NCBI RefSeq assembly: GCF_014645835.1
Contig: NZ_BMMM01000006.1
Span: 280,795-344,794, forward strand
Direction of reading: 5' to 3'
Length of the DNA: 64,000 nt
DNA from: Streptomyces albiflavescens
Lineage (GTDB): Bacteria > Actinomycetota > Actinomycetes > Streptomycetales > Streptomycetaceae
Shown: in pieces, positions 8,699-17,003 of the stretch
Layout: the number at the start of each line of letters is the position of its first letter
How positions within the stretch are numbered: the stretch's first letter is position 1
Position numbers and translations under genes: made by a program
Notes under the pieces: model-generated
Database searches by the model: none
The model's input: only the letters and a program-made list of their open reading frames with translations
What the model was told of the DNA's origin: nothing

Positions 8699-9010
8699 TT
8701 GTCCACAGGCATCCACGCCCCCGCAAAGTTATCCACAGGCTGTGTGGAAGATCTGTGGATTGCGGAAGTGATCGTTCCGAAAGCCGCATGTGGGGCGAAG
8801 AATTCCCGGCTCAAACCATCCCTACACCCACGTTCGAGTGGAAATGCTTCGCTCCAAAGGATTGATCAAGGGAAAAGAGTGGACGAGGGGTGACGTGCGT
8901 GACTGTGGACGAAGTTGGGGCCTGTAGGCCGATTTGTCGACGATGTAGTGCTTCGTTGTCGACTTGTCCCCAGGTCGAGAAGCACACCTGTGGATAACAC
9001 CTGTGGATGA
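8699..9010. promoter_or_regulatory. DnaA-box cluster between serS and pheA
   Basis: Perfect boxes are TTGTCCACA at 8699-8707 (+), TTATCCACA at 8729-8737 (+) and TTATCCACA on the minus strand at 8989-8997. One-mismatch boxes are 8904-8912 (-), 8964-8972 (+) and 9002-9010 (-); weaker ones are 8743-8751 and 8754-8762 (-). Boxes face each other in two groups about 250 bp apart. The 750-bp gap 8474-9222 has no convincing gene. A high-affinity cluster named D78, described in S. coelicolor, lowers initiation frequency by binding DnaA away from oriC. I believe this is the same locus, but that placement is from memory. Confidence 0.7.
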
Positions 9011-9119
9011 CGGAAATCGGCAGATAGGACTGGTGGAAATTGGCCGCGTCAGTGACGTGAGACCTGCTGGGAACCGACCGAGCTACTGCGAGCTACTCCG
9101 ACAGGCCGTCCCGCTCACA

Positions 9120-9227
9120 GCCGACCGAGTCATTCGGACAGGCCGCCCTGCCAGAGCCGACCGAGTCATTCGGACAAGCCGCCTGCTCACGGCCGACCGA
9201 GCGACTCGGACGCGCCGCCTGCTCAGA
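9120..9227. repeat. 36-bp tandem repeat, three copies, at the pheA 3' end
   Basis: Copies at 9120-9155, 9156-9191 and 9192-9227 share GCCGACCGAG, CGGAC and GCCGCC blocks. A degenerate fourth copy lies just before, at about 9074-9119. The last copy covers the pheA stop codon. Each unit holds a small dyad (CCGAC / GTCGG-like) and is a multiple of three. Confidence 0.75.
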
Positions 9228-10155
9228 ACCGGCCGTCCTGGCAGCGCGCCAGCCAGTCCGACGCGGCCGAGAACTCGGTGTCCGAGGTGCCGGCCCGGGG
9301 CGCGCGTACGTCCTTGGGGTCGACCTCCGCACGGGGGTACGAGCCGAGGAAGCGCACCTGCGGGCAGACCCGCTTGAGTCCCATGAGTGCCTCGCCCACG
9401 CGGCGGTCCGAGATGTGGCCCTCGGCGTCAATGGCGAAGCAGTAGTTGCCGATGCCCTCGCCGGTCGGCCGGGACTGCAGCAGCATCAGGTTGACGCCGC
9501 GCACCGCGAACTCCTGGAGCAGCTCCAGCAGGGCACCCGGATGGTCGTCGCGCTGCCAGATGACCACGGACGTCTTGTCCGCGCCGGTCGGCGCCGCGGG
9601 CCGGGCCGGCCGGCCCACCAGTACGAAGCGCGTCTGCGCGTTCTCCGCGTCGTGGATCCCTGACTCCAGCGGCTGCAGACCGTACTTGGCCGCCGCGAAC
9701 TCGCCCGCGAAGGCAGCGTCGTACCGGCCCTCCTGCACGAGCCGTGCGCCGTCCGCGTTCGAGGCGGCGGACTCCCAGAGCGCGTCCGGCAGGTTGTTCT
9801 TCAGCCAGTTGCGCACCTGCGGCTGCGCGGCGGGGTGCGCGGTCACCGTCTTGATCTCCGACAGTTTGGTGCCGGGCCTGACCAGCAGCGCGAAGGTGAT
9901 CGACAGCAGCACCTCGCGGTAGATCATCAGGGGCGCGCCCGCGACCAGCTCGTCGAGGGTCGTCGTGATGCCACCTTCCACCGAGTTCTCGATCGGTACG
10001 AACGCGGCCTCCGCCTCGCCGATACGGACGGCGTCCAGCGCTGCGGGAACCGACACCATCGGGACGAGCTCCCGGGTCGCGGCCTCCGGAAGCGTGCGCA
10101 GGGCGACTTCGGTGAAGGTGCCTTCGGGACCGAGATACGCATAGCTGGCTGGCAT
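9223..10155 (-). CDS. pheA: Prephenate dehydratase
   Basis: The 310-residue enzyme converts prephenate to phenylpyruvate in phenylalanine synthesis. The N-terminal catalytic domain starts ASYAYLGPEGTFTE and contains the IENSVEGG motif, and the catalytic Thr-Arg-Phe is present in NAQTRFVLVG. A C-terminal ACT domain (about 195-275) begins SVVIWQRDDHPGALLELL and keeps the GALxELL and SRPTG features used for allosteric phenylalanine binding. It is monofunctional, with no chorismate mutase domain, as usual in Streptomyces. Start is ATG 10155. The C-terminus runs into the 36-bp repeat block. Confidence 0.96.
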   Translation of the reverse strand: MPASYAYLGPEGTFTEVALRTLPEAATRELVPMVSVPAALDAVRIGEAEAAFVPIENSVEGGITTTLDELVAGAPLMIYREVLLSITFALLVRPGTKLSEIKTVTAHPAAQPQVRNWLKNNLPDALWESAASNADGARLVQEGRYDAAFAGEFAAAKYGLQPLESGIHDAENAQTRFVLVGRPARPAAPTGADKTSVVIWQRDDHPGALLELLQEFAVRGVNLMLLQSRPTGEGIGNYCFAIDAEGHISDRRVGEALMGLKRVCPQVRFLGSYPRAEVDPKDVRAPRAGTSDTEFSAASDWLARCQDGRF

Positions 10156-10224
10156 GACCTCACCCTAATGGGCCTTGCTCATCCCGGCTTACGCCTGGGG
10201 AAACCGCGGTCCCGAGAGGTGACC

Positions 10225-11712
10225 TCAGCCCTCCAGCAGCCGCTGCCCCACGTACTCCCTGTCTGACGCCCCGCCCGGCACCGCGAACAGTCCGCTGGAC
10301 TCGTGGCGGATGAACGTGGAGAGCGCGTCGCCTCGGTCGAGCTTGCGCTGGACGGGGACGAAGCCGCGCAACGGATCGGCCTGCCAGCAGATGAAGAGCA
10401 GGCCCGCGTCGGGCACCCCGTCCGTGTCGATGCCGTCGTGGAAGGAGAACGGACGGCGCAGCATCGCGGCGCCGCCGTTCTGGTCGGGCCGGGTGATCCG
10501 GGCGTGCGCGTTGATGGGGACGACCAAGTTGCCGTCGGCGTCGCTCTTGTCCAGGTTCATCCTGGTCGTCTCGGTGCCGCCGGACAGTGGTGCCCCGGTG
10601 GACTTCTTCCGCCCGATGACGTCCTCCTGGGCCTTGACCGAGAGCTTCTCCCAGTCGTCGAGGAGCATACGGATACGGCGTACGACGGCGTACGAGCCGT
10701 TCGCCATCCACGCCGGGTCGGCCGAACCCGACGCGGGCACGAAGATCCGCTTGTCGAAGTCGGATTCGGTCGGCTTCGGATTGCGGGTGCCGTCGATCTG
10801 GCCCATCAGGTTGCGGGCCGTCATCGGCTGCGCCGTGGCGCCGGGCGAGCGGTTGAAGCCGTTCATCTGCCAGCGCACGCGGGCCGCGCTGCCCGCGTCC
10901 TTCTGGATCGCGCGCAGGGCGTGGAAGGCGACCAGGGCGTCGTTCGCGCCGATCTGCACCCACAGGTCGCCATTGCTGCGCGCCTTGTCGAGGTGGTCGG
11001 AGGAGAAGTCGGGCAGCGGGTCCAGGGCGACCGGGCGCTGCTTCTCCAGACCCGTACGCGCGAAGAAGCTGTGCCCGAAGCCGAAGGTGAGCGTCAGGGA
11101 CGACGGGCCGGCGTCGCGGGCGACGTCCGTGTCTTCGTGGGCGGCCGTCTCGCCCGCCATCAGCCGCTGGGCCGTCGTTGACCAGCGGCGCAGCAGTGCG
11201 GCGGCCTCCTTGCGGCCCGCGCCCGCTGCCAGGTCGAAGGCGACGAGGTGGCCGCGGGCCTGGAGAGCGGTGGTGATGCCGGGCTGATGTTTCCCGTGAA
11301 ACATCACCGCGTCCGCGCCGAGCGACGCCAAGGGTGTGGCCTTCTCGGCGGAAGGCGCCGCCGCGTATCCCGCGGCGCCTCCGGCCGCGCCCAAGGCGAG
11401 ACCGGTGGCACCCGCGGTGCCGAGCAGCCGACGACGTGAGAAGACGCCCTTGGGGGAGGCGTCCTGGGGAACGTCCTCCCTGGGGGAGGCGTTTTCCGAA
11501 ACGGCCTCCCTGGGAGCGGTCACCTTGGGAGAGGTCTCCCGAGAGGACGCCTTCGGAGCGGACGTCTTCTTCGGATCGGACGTCTTCGGAGAAGACGCTT
11601 CCGAAGAGGACGCTTCCGAAGACGACGCCTCCGTAGAGGACGCTTCCGAAGACGATGCTTCCGTTGAGGACGCTTCCGTAGAGGACGCCTCCGGAGCGGA
11701 CGGGTCAGCCAT
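10225..11712 (-). CDS. dtpA: DyP-type heme peroxidase, Tat substrate
   Basis: This is a 495-residue iron-dependent deferrochelatase/peroxidase of the EfeB/DyP family. The Tat motif SRRRLLG at about residue 92 is followed by a hydrophobic Ala/Gly stretch, so the protein should be exported folded with its heme. The distal motif is MGQIDGTRNP (GxxDG) and the proximal heme His is in VPINAHARI. In S. coelicolor and S. lividans the orthologue DtpA works with the adjacent copper chaperones to mature the radical-copper oxidase GlxA. It is the last gene of the operon, 8 bp after copCD. The roughly 90 residues before the Tat motif are low-complexity 5-residue repeats; a later start (for example the GTG of KVTAPRE) cannot be excluded. 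Confidence 0.93.
   Translation of the reverse strand: MADPSAPEASSTEASSTEASSSEASSTEASSSEASSSEASSPKTSDPKKTSAPKASSRETSPKVTAPREAVSENASPREDVPQDASPKGVFSRRRLLGTAGATGLALGAAGGAAGYAAAPSAEKATPLASLGADAVMFHGKHQPGITTALQARGHLVAFDLAAGAGRKEAAALLRRWSTTAQRLMAGETAAHEDTDVARDAGPSSLTLTFGFGHSFFARTGLEKQRPVALDPLPDFSSDHLDKARSNGDLWVQIGANDALVAFHALRAIQKDAGSAARVRWQMNGFNRSPGATAQPMTARNLMGQIDGTRNPKPTESDFDKRIFVPASGSADPAWMANGSYAVVRRIRMLLDDWEKLSVKAQEDVIGRKKSTGAPLSGGTETTRMNLDKSDADGNLVVPINAHARITRPDQNGGAAMLRRPFSFHDGIDTDGVPDAGLLFICWQADPLRGFVPVQRKLDRGDALSTFIRHESSGLFAVPGGASDREYVGQRLLEG
11587..11691 (-). repeat. 15-bp in-frame repeat encoding EASST/EASSS units
   Basis: Seven near-perfect 15-bp units at the dtpA 5' end encode EASST or EASSS pentapeptides (residues about 8-42). 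The unit is a multiple of three, so copy number can change without breaking the frame. The repeats lie before the Tat signal and would be cleaved off with it. Confidence 0.8.
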
Positions 11713-11720
11713 GGTGAGGT

Positions 11721-13751
11721 TCAGCCGATCTGCGCGTTCTTGTTCACGGTCGTCTGGTCGATGTCGGAGGTGCGCACGGTCACCGCGATCTTCCAGTCGC
11801 CCGCCATGGGGATCTGCACGCCGCTCGCCGACCAGTGTCCGGTGGCGATGCGATCAGGGGTGACGGGCAACGGGCCGATCTCCTTCGCGGTGAGCGTGAA
11901 GGCGACCTTCACCTCGGGGACGTCGAAGGCCTTGCCGTTCGGCCGCTCCACGAAGACGTGCATTTCGTTGCCGCCGACACGGGCCGGGTCGAGGGTGAGT
12001 TCCACGGTGCCCTTGCCGTCCTGGCCGCCCGTGTCGAACGGCATCTTCAGGGACAGCGGTCCGGACCGCTGGGAGGCAGTCGCGGTGGCCTGTTGGGCGG
12101 CCTCCTCCGTACGCCCCGGCTCGGTGGTCGTCAGTGCGGTGGTGACCGCCAGTAGGACGATGGCGACGCCCGCCTCGGCGAGCACCGAGCGGCGCAGCCC
12201 CGCGCGGTGCGGGTCGGCGTCGCGGACGCGCTTCTCGCGGGCGGTGGCCACGGCGGCCCGCTGCCGGGCGAGCTGGGCGGCGCGTGGGGAGTCCGCGGGA
12301 ACGGTTGTCCGTGCCTTCTCGCGCCGTGCGACCACGGCCGACGCCACGGACTCCGGAGCGGCGACCTCCGACAACTGCGCGGTCCAGCGGCGCGAGATCG
12401 ACGCGATGCCGACCAGGACCGCCACCAGGCAGATCTTCACGAGCAGCAGCTGCCCGTACGTCGTGTCGGTGAATGCCGACCAGGAGCCGAGCTGACGCCA
12501 GGACTGGTAGATCCCGGTCGCGACCAGCGCGAGGACGCTGCCGAAGGCCAGGCGCGAGAACCGGCGTACGGCCGCCGAGTCGATCTGCGCTTCCGCCGGC
12601 GCCCGGAACAGGGCCGTCAGCAGCGTCGAAAAACCGCCCAGCCAGGTCGCGACGGCCAGCAGGTGCAGGACGTCGACGGGCATCGCGATGCCCGTCTGGA
12701 GCCCGGTCGAGGCGTGCTCGGCCATCGCCCAGGTCGCGGCCAGGCCCGCCGCGACGACGGCACCGCCGATCGCGAGCCCGAAGGTGAGGTCCTTCTTCTC
12801 GGCGGCGGCGTCCTCGGCGGCGTCCTCGGCGGCGTCCTCGGCGGCGTCCTCGTCGGTCCCGTCGGTCCCGTCGGTCCCGTCGGACTCGTGAGACCCGCCG
12901 GACCCGGACCCGCCGGACCCGCCGGACGCATCGGCCTCGTCCCGCTTCACGTACGCGCCGAAGAGCACCGCGATGAACAGCGCCGCCGCGGCGAGCAGCA
13001 GCAGCCGCGACACCAGCGCCGCGCCCGACTTGGTCTGCAGCACCTGCCCGAGCAGCGTCAGGTCGAAGATGTCGCCGACCTTGCCGGAACCGACGTATGA
13101 ACCGCGCAGCAGCAGCAGCGCGAGTGTGGCGCCGGTCAGCGCGAGCCATCCGGAGACCACGAGCCGCTGCACCGGCCGGACCCCGGCGCCGCGCTGCCAG
13201 CAGGCCAGCACGAAGGCCGCACCGCCCACGAGGAGGATGAATCCCGCGTAGGAGATATAGCGGGCGGTTCCGTAGAGCACGCCGACGACCCCGCCGCCCG
13301 CCGCCTGGTCGGACAGCGAGACGGAGGTCTGCGAGGGAGCGCCGATGGAGAAGGTGAAGGCGCCCGAGACGGGGTGGCTGTCCGCCGACACCACCTGGTA
13401 GGTGACGGTGAACGTGCCGTCGGGCAGCCCCGAGTGCAGCTTCACGCCGTACGTGGTGCCGCTCAGGTCGGTCGCCTTGCCGGTGTCGACCCGCTTGCCC
13501 TTCGGGTCGAGCACGCGGAGCGAGCCGTCGTTCATCGCGACCTTCTCGGAGAAGGTGAGCGAGACCTGGGTGGGCGCCTTGTCGACCACCGACCCCTGCT
13601 TCGGGTCGCTGCCGGTCAGCGCGGCGTGCGCGGAGGCGGGCGTCGCGCCGGCCAGGAGCGCGCCGGAGACGGCGAGGAACAGCAGCAAGAGGGTCCGGAA
13701 GTTCCTGAGACCCTGGAAGTTCCGGAAGCGGGAGGCGATGGTCTGCGTCAA
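11721..13751 (-). CDS. CopC-CopD fusion, copper-binding membrane protein
   Basis: This 676-residue protein has an N-terminal signal peptide ending in ATPASAHAALTG; the His after the cleavage site is the CopC Cu(II) ligand. The CopC domain (about 40-140) includes SLTFSEKV and ADSHPVSGAFTFSIG. It is followed by a CopD membrane domain with about eight hydrophobic helices and a C-terminal FixH/YtkA-like extracellular domain (about 570-676). A cytoplasmic or loop insert at about 285-320 is a Gly/Ser, then Asp-Gly-Thr, then Glu-Asp-Ala-Ala repeat. It is thought to move copper across or at the membrane for delivery to PCuAC and Sco. It lies 8 bp before dtpA and close to the PCuAC gene. Confidence 0.9.
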   Translation of the reverse strand: MTQTIASRFRNFQGLRNFRTLLLLFLAVSGALLAGATPASAHAALTGSDPKQGSVVDKAPTQVSLTFSEKVAMNDGSLRVLDPKGKRVDTGKATDLSGTTYGVKLHSGLPDGTFTVTYQVVSADSHPVSGAFTFSIGAPSQTSVSLSDQAAGGGVVGVLYGTARYISYAGFILLVGGAAFVLACWQRGAGVRPVQRLVVSGWLALTGATLALLLLRGSYVGSGKVGDIFDLTLLGQVLQTKSGAALVSRLLLLAAAALFIAVLFGAYVKRDEADASGGSGGSGSGGSHESDGTDGTDGTDEDAAEDAAEDAAEDAAAEKKDLTFGLAIGGAVVAAGLAATWAMAEHASTGLQTGIAMPVDVLHLLAVATWLGGFSTLLTALFRAPAEAQIDSAAVRRFSRLAFGSVLALVATGIYQSWRQLGSWSAFTDTTYGQLLLVKICLVAVLVGIASISRRWTAQLSEVAAPESVASAVVARREKARTTVPADSPRAAQLARQRAAVATAREKRVRDADPHRAGLRRSVLAEAGVAIVLLAVTTALTTTEPGRTEEAAQQATATASQRSGPLSLKMPFDTGGQDGKGTVELTLDPARVGGNEMHVFVERPNGKAFDVPEVKVAFTLTAKEIGPLPVTPDRIATGHWSASGVQIPMAGDWKIAVTVRTSDIDQTTVNKNAQIG
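12803..12890 (-). repeat. 12-bp and 9-bp in-frame repeats in copCD
   Basis: Four 12-bp units encode EDAA and three to four 9-bp units encode DGT, back to back. They form a highly acidic loop between membrane segments of the CopD domain. Frame is preserved throughout. Confidence 0.75.
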
Positions 13752-13764
13752 GGTGATCCCTCCC

Positions 13765-14244
13765 TCAGTGCCCGGTCTTCGGGGTGTACGTCGCGGACTT
13801 CACCGGCATGGAGATCTTCACGGTGCCGGACTTGGCGAAGTGCAGCTCCACGGACACCTTCTCGCCCTGCTTCGGCTTGTGGGTGAGCTTTTCGAACATG
13901 AGGTGGTTGCCGCCGCTCGCGAAGTCGAGCCTGCCGTCCGCGGGTATCGCGAAGGACTTCTCCTCCTCCATCGCGCCGCCCTTGGTGGAATGCAGTGTGA
14001 TGTCGTCCGAGAGGTCGCTGCTGACCGAGGTCAGGGTGTCGGCGCCACCGGAGTTGGTGACGGTGAAGAAGCCGGCCGCCATGGAGTCCATGCTCGGGGC
14101 GGGCATGTAGGCGCCGGTGACCTTCAGTTCGGGCTCGGCCGAGGAGTCATTGCCGCCGGAGCCGCAGCCCGCCAGCGTCACGATCGCGGCTATGACCGTC
14201 GCGCATCCGGCGAGAGACCGCGAAGGACGGCCGGGACGCCTCAC
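13765..14244 (-). CDS. PCuAC-type copper chaperone lipoprotein
   Basis: The 159-residue protein starts at GTG 14244, overlapping the Sco stop codon (GTGA). Its lipobox is in VTLAGCGSGG. The PCuAC domain has the Cu(I) ligands His in ITLHSTKGG, Met in GGAMEEE, and His/Met in SGGNHLMF, matching the HxnMx21HxM pattern. In Streptomyces this chaperone receives extracellular copper and passes it to the Sco protein and to cuproenzymes such as cytochrome oxidase and GlxA. The operon order YcnI, Sco, PCuAC, CopCD, DtpA supports this. A longer upstream frame exists but overlaps sco and is not credible. Confidence 0.92.
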   Translation of the reverse strand: MRRPGRPSRSLAGCATVIAAIVTLAGCGSGGNDSSAEPELKVTGAYMPAPSMDSMAAGFFTVTNSGGADTLTSVSSDLSDDITLHSTKGGAMEEEKSFAIPADGRLDFASGGNHLMFEKLTHKPKQGEKVSVELHFAKSGTVKISMPVKSATYTPKTGH

Positions 14245-14894
14245 GGGTTCTCTCCCCTGATGATCTTGGGGAGGTCCTTGGTGTAGTCGTCGACCGTGGC
14301 GTCCTCGCCGTACAGCACATAGCCCCCGTCGGTCTTCGGCGAGAACGCGATGACCTGGGTGCCGTGCACGGAGACGAGCTTGCCGTTCTTGTCCTTCGAC
14401 GTCGGCTCGATCGAGATGCCCAGGGTGCGGGCACCGGCCTGGATCGTGGCGAAGTCGCCGGTCAGGCCGACGAAGTCGGAGTCGATGCCCTTGAGCCACG
14501 TGCCGAGCGCGGAGGGCGTGTCACGGTCCGGGTCGGTGGTGACGAACACGACGCGGAGCTTGTCCTGCTGGGCCTTGGGCAGCTGCTTCTTGGCCACGGC
14601 GAGGTTGTTCATCGTCAGCGGGCAGACGTCGGGGCAGTGGGTGTAGCCGAAGTAGATCAGCGTCGGCCGGCCTTTGGTCTGCGCGCGCAGGTCGTACTTC
14701 TTGCCGTGCGTGTCCGTGAGCACGAGGTCCGGCTTCTCGAACGGTTTGTCGAGGATGGTCGCGACCTTGCCGGAGCCGGCCTCGGCGGATACGTCGGCGA
14801 TCGGCTTGTTGCTGTCGTCGCCGCTGCCGCAGGCGGAGAGGGTCAGAGCGGCGGCGGCGAACAGGGCGGCCGCGGCATACGTCTTCTTGCGCAT
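14241..14894 (-). CDS. sco: Sco family copper chaperone lipoprotein
   Basis: This 217-residue protein starts at ATG 14894 (MRKKTYAAAAL) with a lipoprotein signal ending LTLSACGSG. The thioredoxin-like domain carries the CxxxC copper site in YTHCPDVCPLTMN (about residues 95-108) and the distal ligand His in KLVSVHGTQV. Sco proteins metallate the CuA centre of cytochrome c oxidase, and in Streptomyces they also feed GlxA. It is coupled to the PCuAC gene by a 4-bp overlap. A gap of 130 bp separates it from the ycnI-like gene upstream. Confidence 0.93.
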   Translation of the reverse strand: MRKKTYAAAALFAAAALTLSACGSGDDSNKPIADVSAEAGSGKVATILDKPFEKPDLVLTDTHGKKYDLRAQTKGRPTLIYFGYTHCPDVCPLTMNNLAVAKKQLPKAQQDKLRVVFVTTDPDRDTPSALGTWLKGIDSDFVGLTGDFATIQAGARTLGISIEPTSKDKNGKLVSVHGTQVIAFSPKTDGGYVLYGEDATVDDYTKDLPKIIRGENP

Positions 14895-15024
14895 AGAAAA
14901 ATGTCCCAGATGTGAGAACTCCGGTGCGCACCGGGGTCGTACGACGCCCGAACGGCGAGGTCGTACCCCGTTCGTCGCGGAGATGTCGTACGACGTCCCG
15001 GTGCGCACCGAAAGCGGTAGGGCC

Positions 15025-15762
15025 TCAGGCGTTGGTACGCCGACGGCTGGCCACGACGCCGAACGCCACGCCCGCCACGCCGACGACGATGCCCACGACA
15101 CCGAGCACCCGTGCGGTGGTGTCACTGCTGTCGGAGGAGGACGCGGCGGTGGTGTCCTCGGCGGCCGCCTTGGAGTCGTCGGAGGCGTCCTCGGCGTTCG
15201 ACGCACCGTGAGAGTGCTCGTCCTCGGAGGCGGCGGACAGCGTCAGCACCGGAGCCGGGTTCTCGGGTTCCTCGGCGCCCTCCTTCTGCGGCTCGATCCA
15301 GCGCACGACCTCCTTGTCGGAGTACGTCTGGATCGCCTTGAAGACGAGTTCGTCCGCGTCCTCGGGCAGCGCGCCGATGGAGAGCGGGAACTTCTGGAAG
15401 TAGCCGGGCTCGATGCCCTTGCCGTCGGCGGTCCAGGTGACCTTGGTGACGGCCTCGGAGATCTTCTCGCCGTGCATCTCCAGCGGCTTGTCCAGCTTGG
15501 ACTTGGTGACGTTGACGGTCCAGCCCTCCATCGGCTGCGGCATCACCGAGGCCAGCGGGTGGTCGGTCGGGAAGTTGACCTCGAGCTTGGTGGTCGAGGC
15601 GTCGTCGCGCTCGTTCGGGACCTTGAAGTCGACGACCGCGTAGCCACCCTTGGCTGCGGGGCCCTCCGGCTGCACGCTGACGTGCGCGAAGGCGGGGGCG
15701 GACAGGACGACCACGGTCGAGGCGGCGACGGCACCGGCCGCGGCGATACGGGAAGCCTTCAT
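15025..15762 (-). CDS. YcnI (DUF1775) family copper-binding membrane-anchored protein
   Basis: This 245-residue protein starts at ATG 15762 (MKASRIAAAG). A signal peptide ends in SAPAFAHVSVQPEG, which exposes the N-terminal His used as a copper ligand in YcnI. A DUF1775 domain (about 28-165) is followed by a Ser/Asp/Ala-rich linker and one C-terminal transmembrane helix (VLGVVGIVVGVAGVAFGVV) with an RRR stop-transfer tail. YcnI proteins are usually next to CopC/CopD and PCuAC genes, as here. An upstream in-frame GTG at 15897 would hide the signal peptide, so I prefer 15762. Confidence 0.9.
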   Translation of the reverse strand: MKASRIAAAGAVAASTVVVLSAPAFAHVSVQPEGPAAKGGYAVVDFKVPNERDDASTTKLEVNFPTDHPLASVMPQPMEGWTVNVTKSKLDKPLEMHGEKISEAVTKVTWTADGKGIEPGYFQKFPLSIGALPEDADELVFKAIQTYSDKEVVRWIEPQKEGAEEPENPAPVLTLSAASEDEHSHGASNAEDASDDSKAAAEDTTAASSSDSSDTTARVLGVVGIVVGVAGVAFGVVASRRRTNA

Positions 15763-15930
15763 GACAGGAAACACTCCACTTTGAGCGATGAGTCCAGTGA
15801 GGAAGAGGGGTGCGCGTGCGGACCGGTGCCTCTGGGGTGAGCGAAACGTCTCCCAGAGCGGGTCACCGAAAAAGGCGGGCACGCGCGCGTGCCGCACGAC
15901 GGCAGCCCCTCGGTGGAGTGGTGCGTCGTG

Positions 15931-16779
15931 TCAGGCGGCGAGAACGAGTGCGGTGGAGGAGGGCGGCCCGCGCCGGATGACGGTGTGCTGAAGTGCGGTC
16001 GTACGCGGCTTCGGAGGCGCGAGGAGTGCGGTGCGCGGGGTGCGCGCCACGGCGGGCGCACCGGGAAGTCCCGTACGCACGGCGCGTACGAGAGCGAACG
16101 CGGAGCGCAAGGACCGTACGAGCGCCCCTTCCGCAACCCCGTGCGCGGACAGCCGCATGAGACGCAGCAGCGCCATGTCCCCGCGGCGCAGCACCCAACC
16201 CGCGGCGACGGCCGCGACGACGTGTGCGAGCACCATCGGCAGGGAGGGCAGCACCGACATCGAGGAGCCCGCGGTGGCCGACATGGCGTCCGCCGGATGG
16301 TGCATGGACGGCGTCATGGCCGTGTCGATCCGCGCGTCGCCGAGCATCTTCTGGGCCTGCGCGGGGCTGATCGCCGCCGCGGTCGTGCCGCACACGAGGC
16401 GTGCGGCCCGCTCGACGAGCGAGGTGTCGGACATCGACATGCCCGAAGCCATGGACCCCATGGACGGCGTACCGGCGTGCTGGCCGAGTCCGAAGAGCGT
16501 GTGCAGCACGGTCTGTCCGACCGCGAGGAGCGCCACGATGCCCGGCAGCGTACGTTCACGCCCCGCGAGCGCGGCGGCGACGGCGAAGACCGCGAGGAAT
16601 CCGGCGCCCAGCGTCCACAGCGGGACCGTGGCGCAGGAGGCGAGCCCATGACCGGCCGCGGCCAGCACGACGCAGACCGCGGCGAACACCGCGGCCCGCA
16701 GGATCCGAAGATCGCGTCCGGAGCGCACCGTCCGGAGACCGTGTCCGGAGCGCGCCGCGCGCTGGTGGGGGGCAGTCAT
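15931..16779 (-). CDS. Met/His-rich integral membrane protein of the copper cluster
   Basis: This 282-residue protein starts at ATG 16779 (MTAPHQRAARSG). Five or so hydrophobic helices are visible (LRAAVFAAVCVVLAAAGHGL, GAGFLAVFAVAAALAG, IVALLAVGQTVLHTLFG, VLAHVVAAVAAGWVL). Between the third and the next helix is a loop with MGSMASGMSMS and later MTPSMHHPADAM, the kind of Met/His motif used for Cu(I) in export and loading proteins. A basic, disordered tail follows. It lies upstream of ycnI on the same strand. I infer a role in copper handling from motif and position; no named family is recognised. Confidence 0.7.
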   Translation of the reverse strand: MTAPHQRAARSGHGLRTVRSGRDLRILRAAVFAAVCVVLAAAGHGLASCATVPLWTLGAGFLAVFAVAAALAGRERTLPGIVALLAVGQTVLHTLFGLGQHAGTPSMGSMASGMSMSDTSLVERAARLVCGTTAAAISPAQAQKMLGDARIDTAMTPSMHHPADAMSATAGSSMSVLPSLPMVLAHVVAAVAAGWVLRRGDMALLRLMRLSAHGVAEGALVRSLRSAFALVRAVRTGLPGAPAVARTPRTALLAPPKPRTTALQHTVIRRGPPSSTALVLAA

Positions 16780-17003
16780 GGCGCGCTCATCATCGCACTG
16801 GCTCCGCCCCCTGCATACGGCAGGTCCGCAAGGTGACGTTCGGCCCACAAGATCACTATCTGGGGCAAGCCGAACGCACATACACCGACCTCTGTCGCGC
16901 GCGCGTCCGCCGTATGGGCGGTATCACGTCAAGTGGGCGATTGCGTCCGGGTGCTTGCGGCAATACGTAACGGTATGTCGAGCCGCGGCCGGGAGGCTGG
17001 AGC

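Noticed and set aside
8699..9010. Chromosomal replication origin (oriC)
   Set aside because: Boxes are few and dnaA/dnaN are not adjacent; oriC in Streptomyces has about 19 boxes between those genes.
9120..9227. CRISPR array
   Set aside because: Copies are directly tandem with no spacers and no cas genes are present anywhere in the window.
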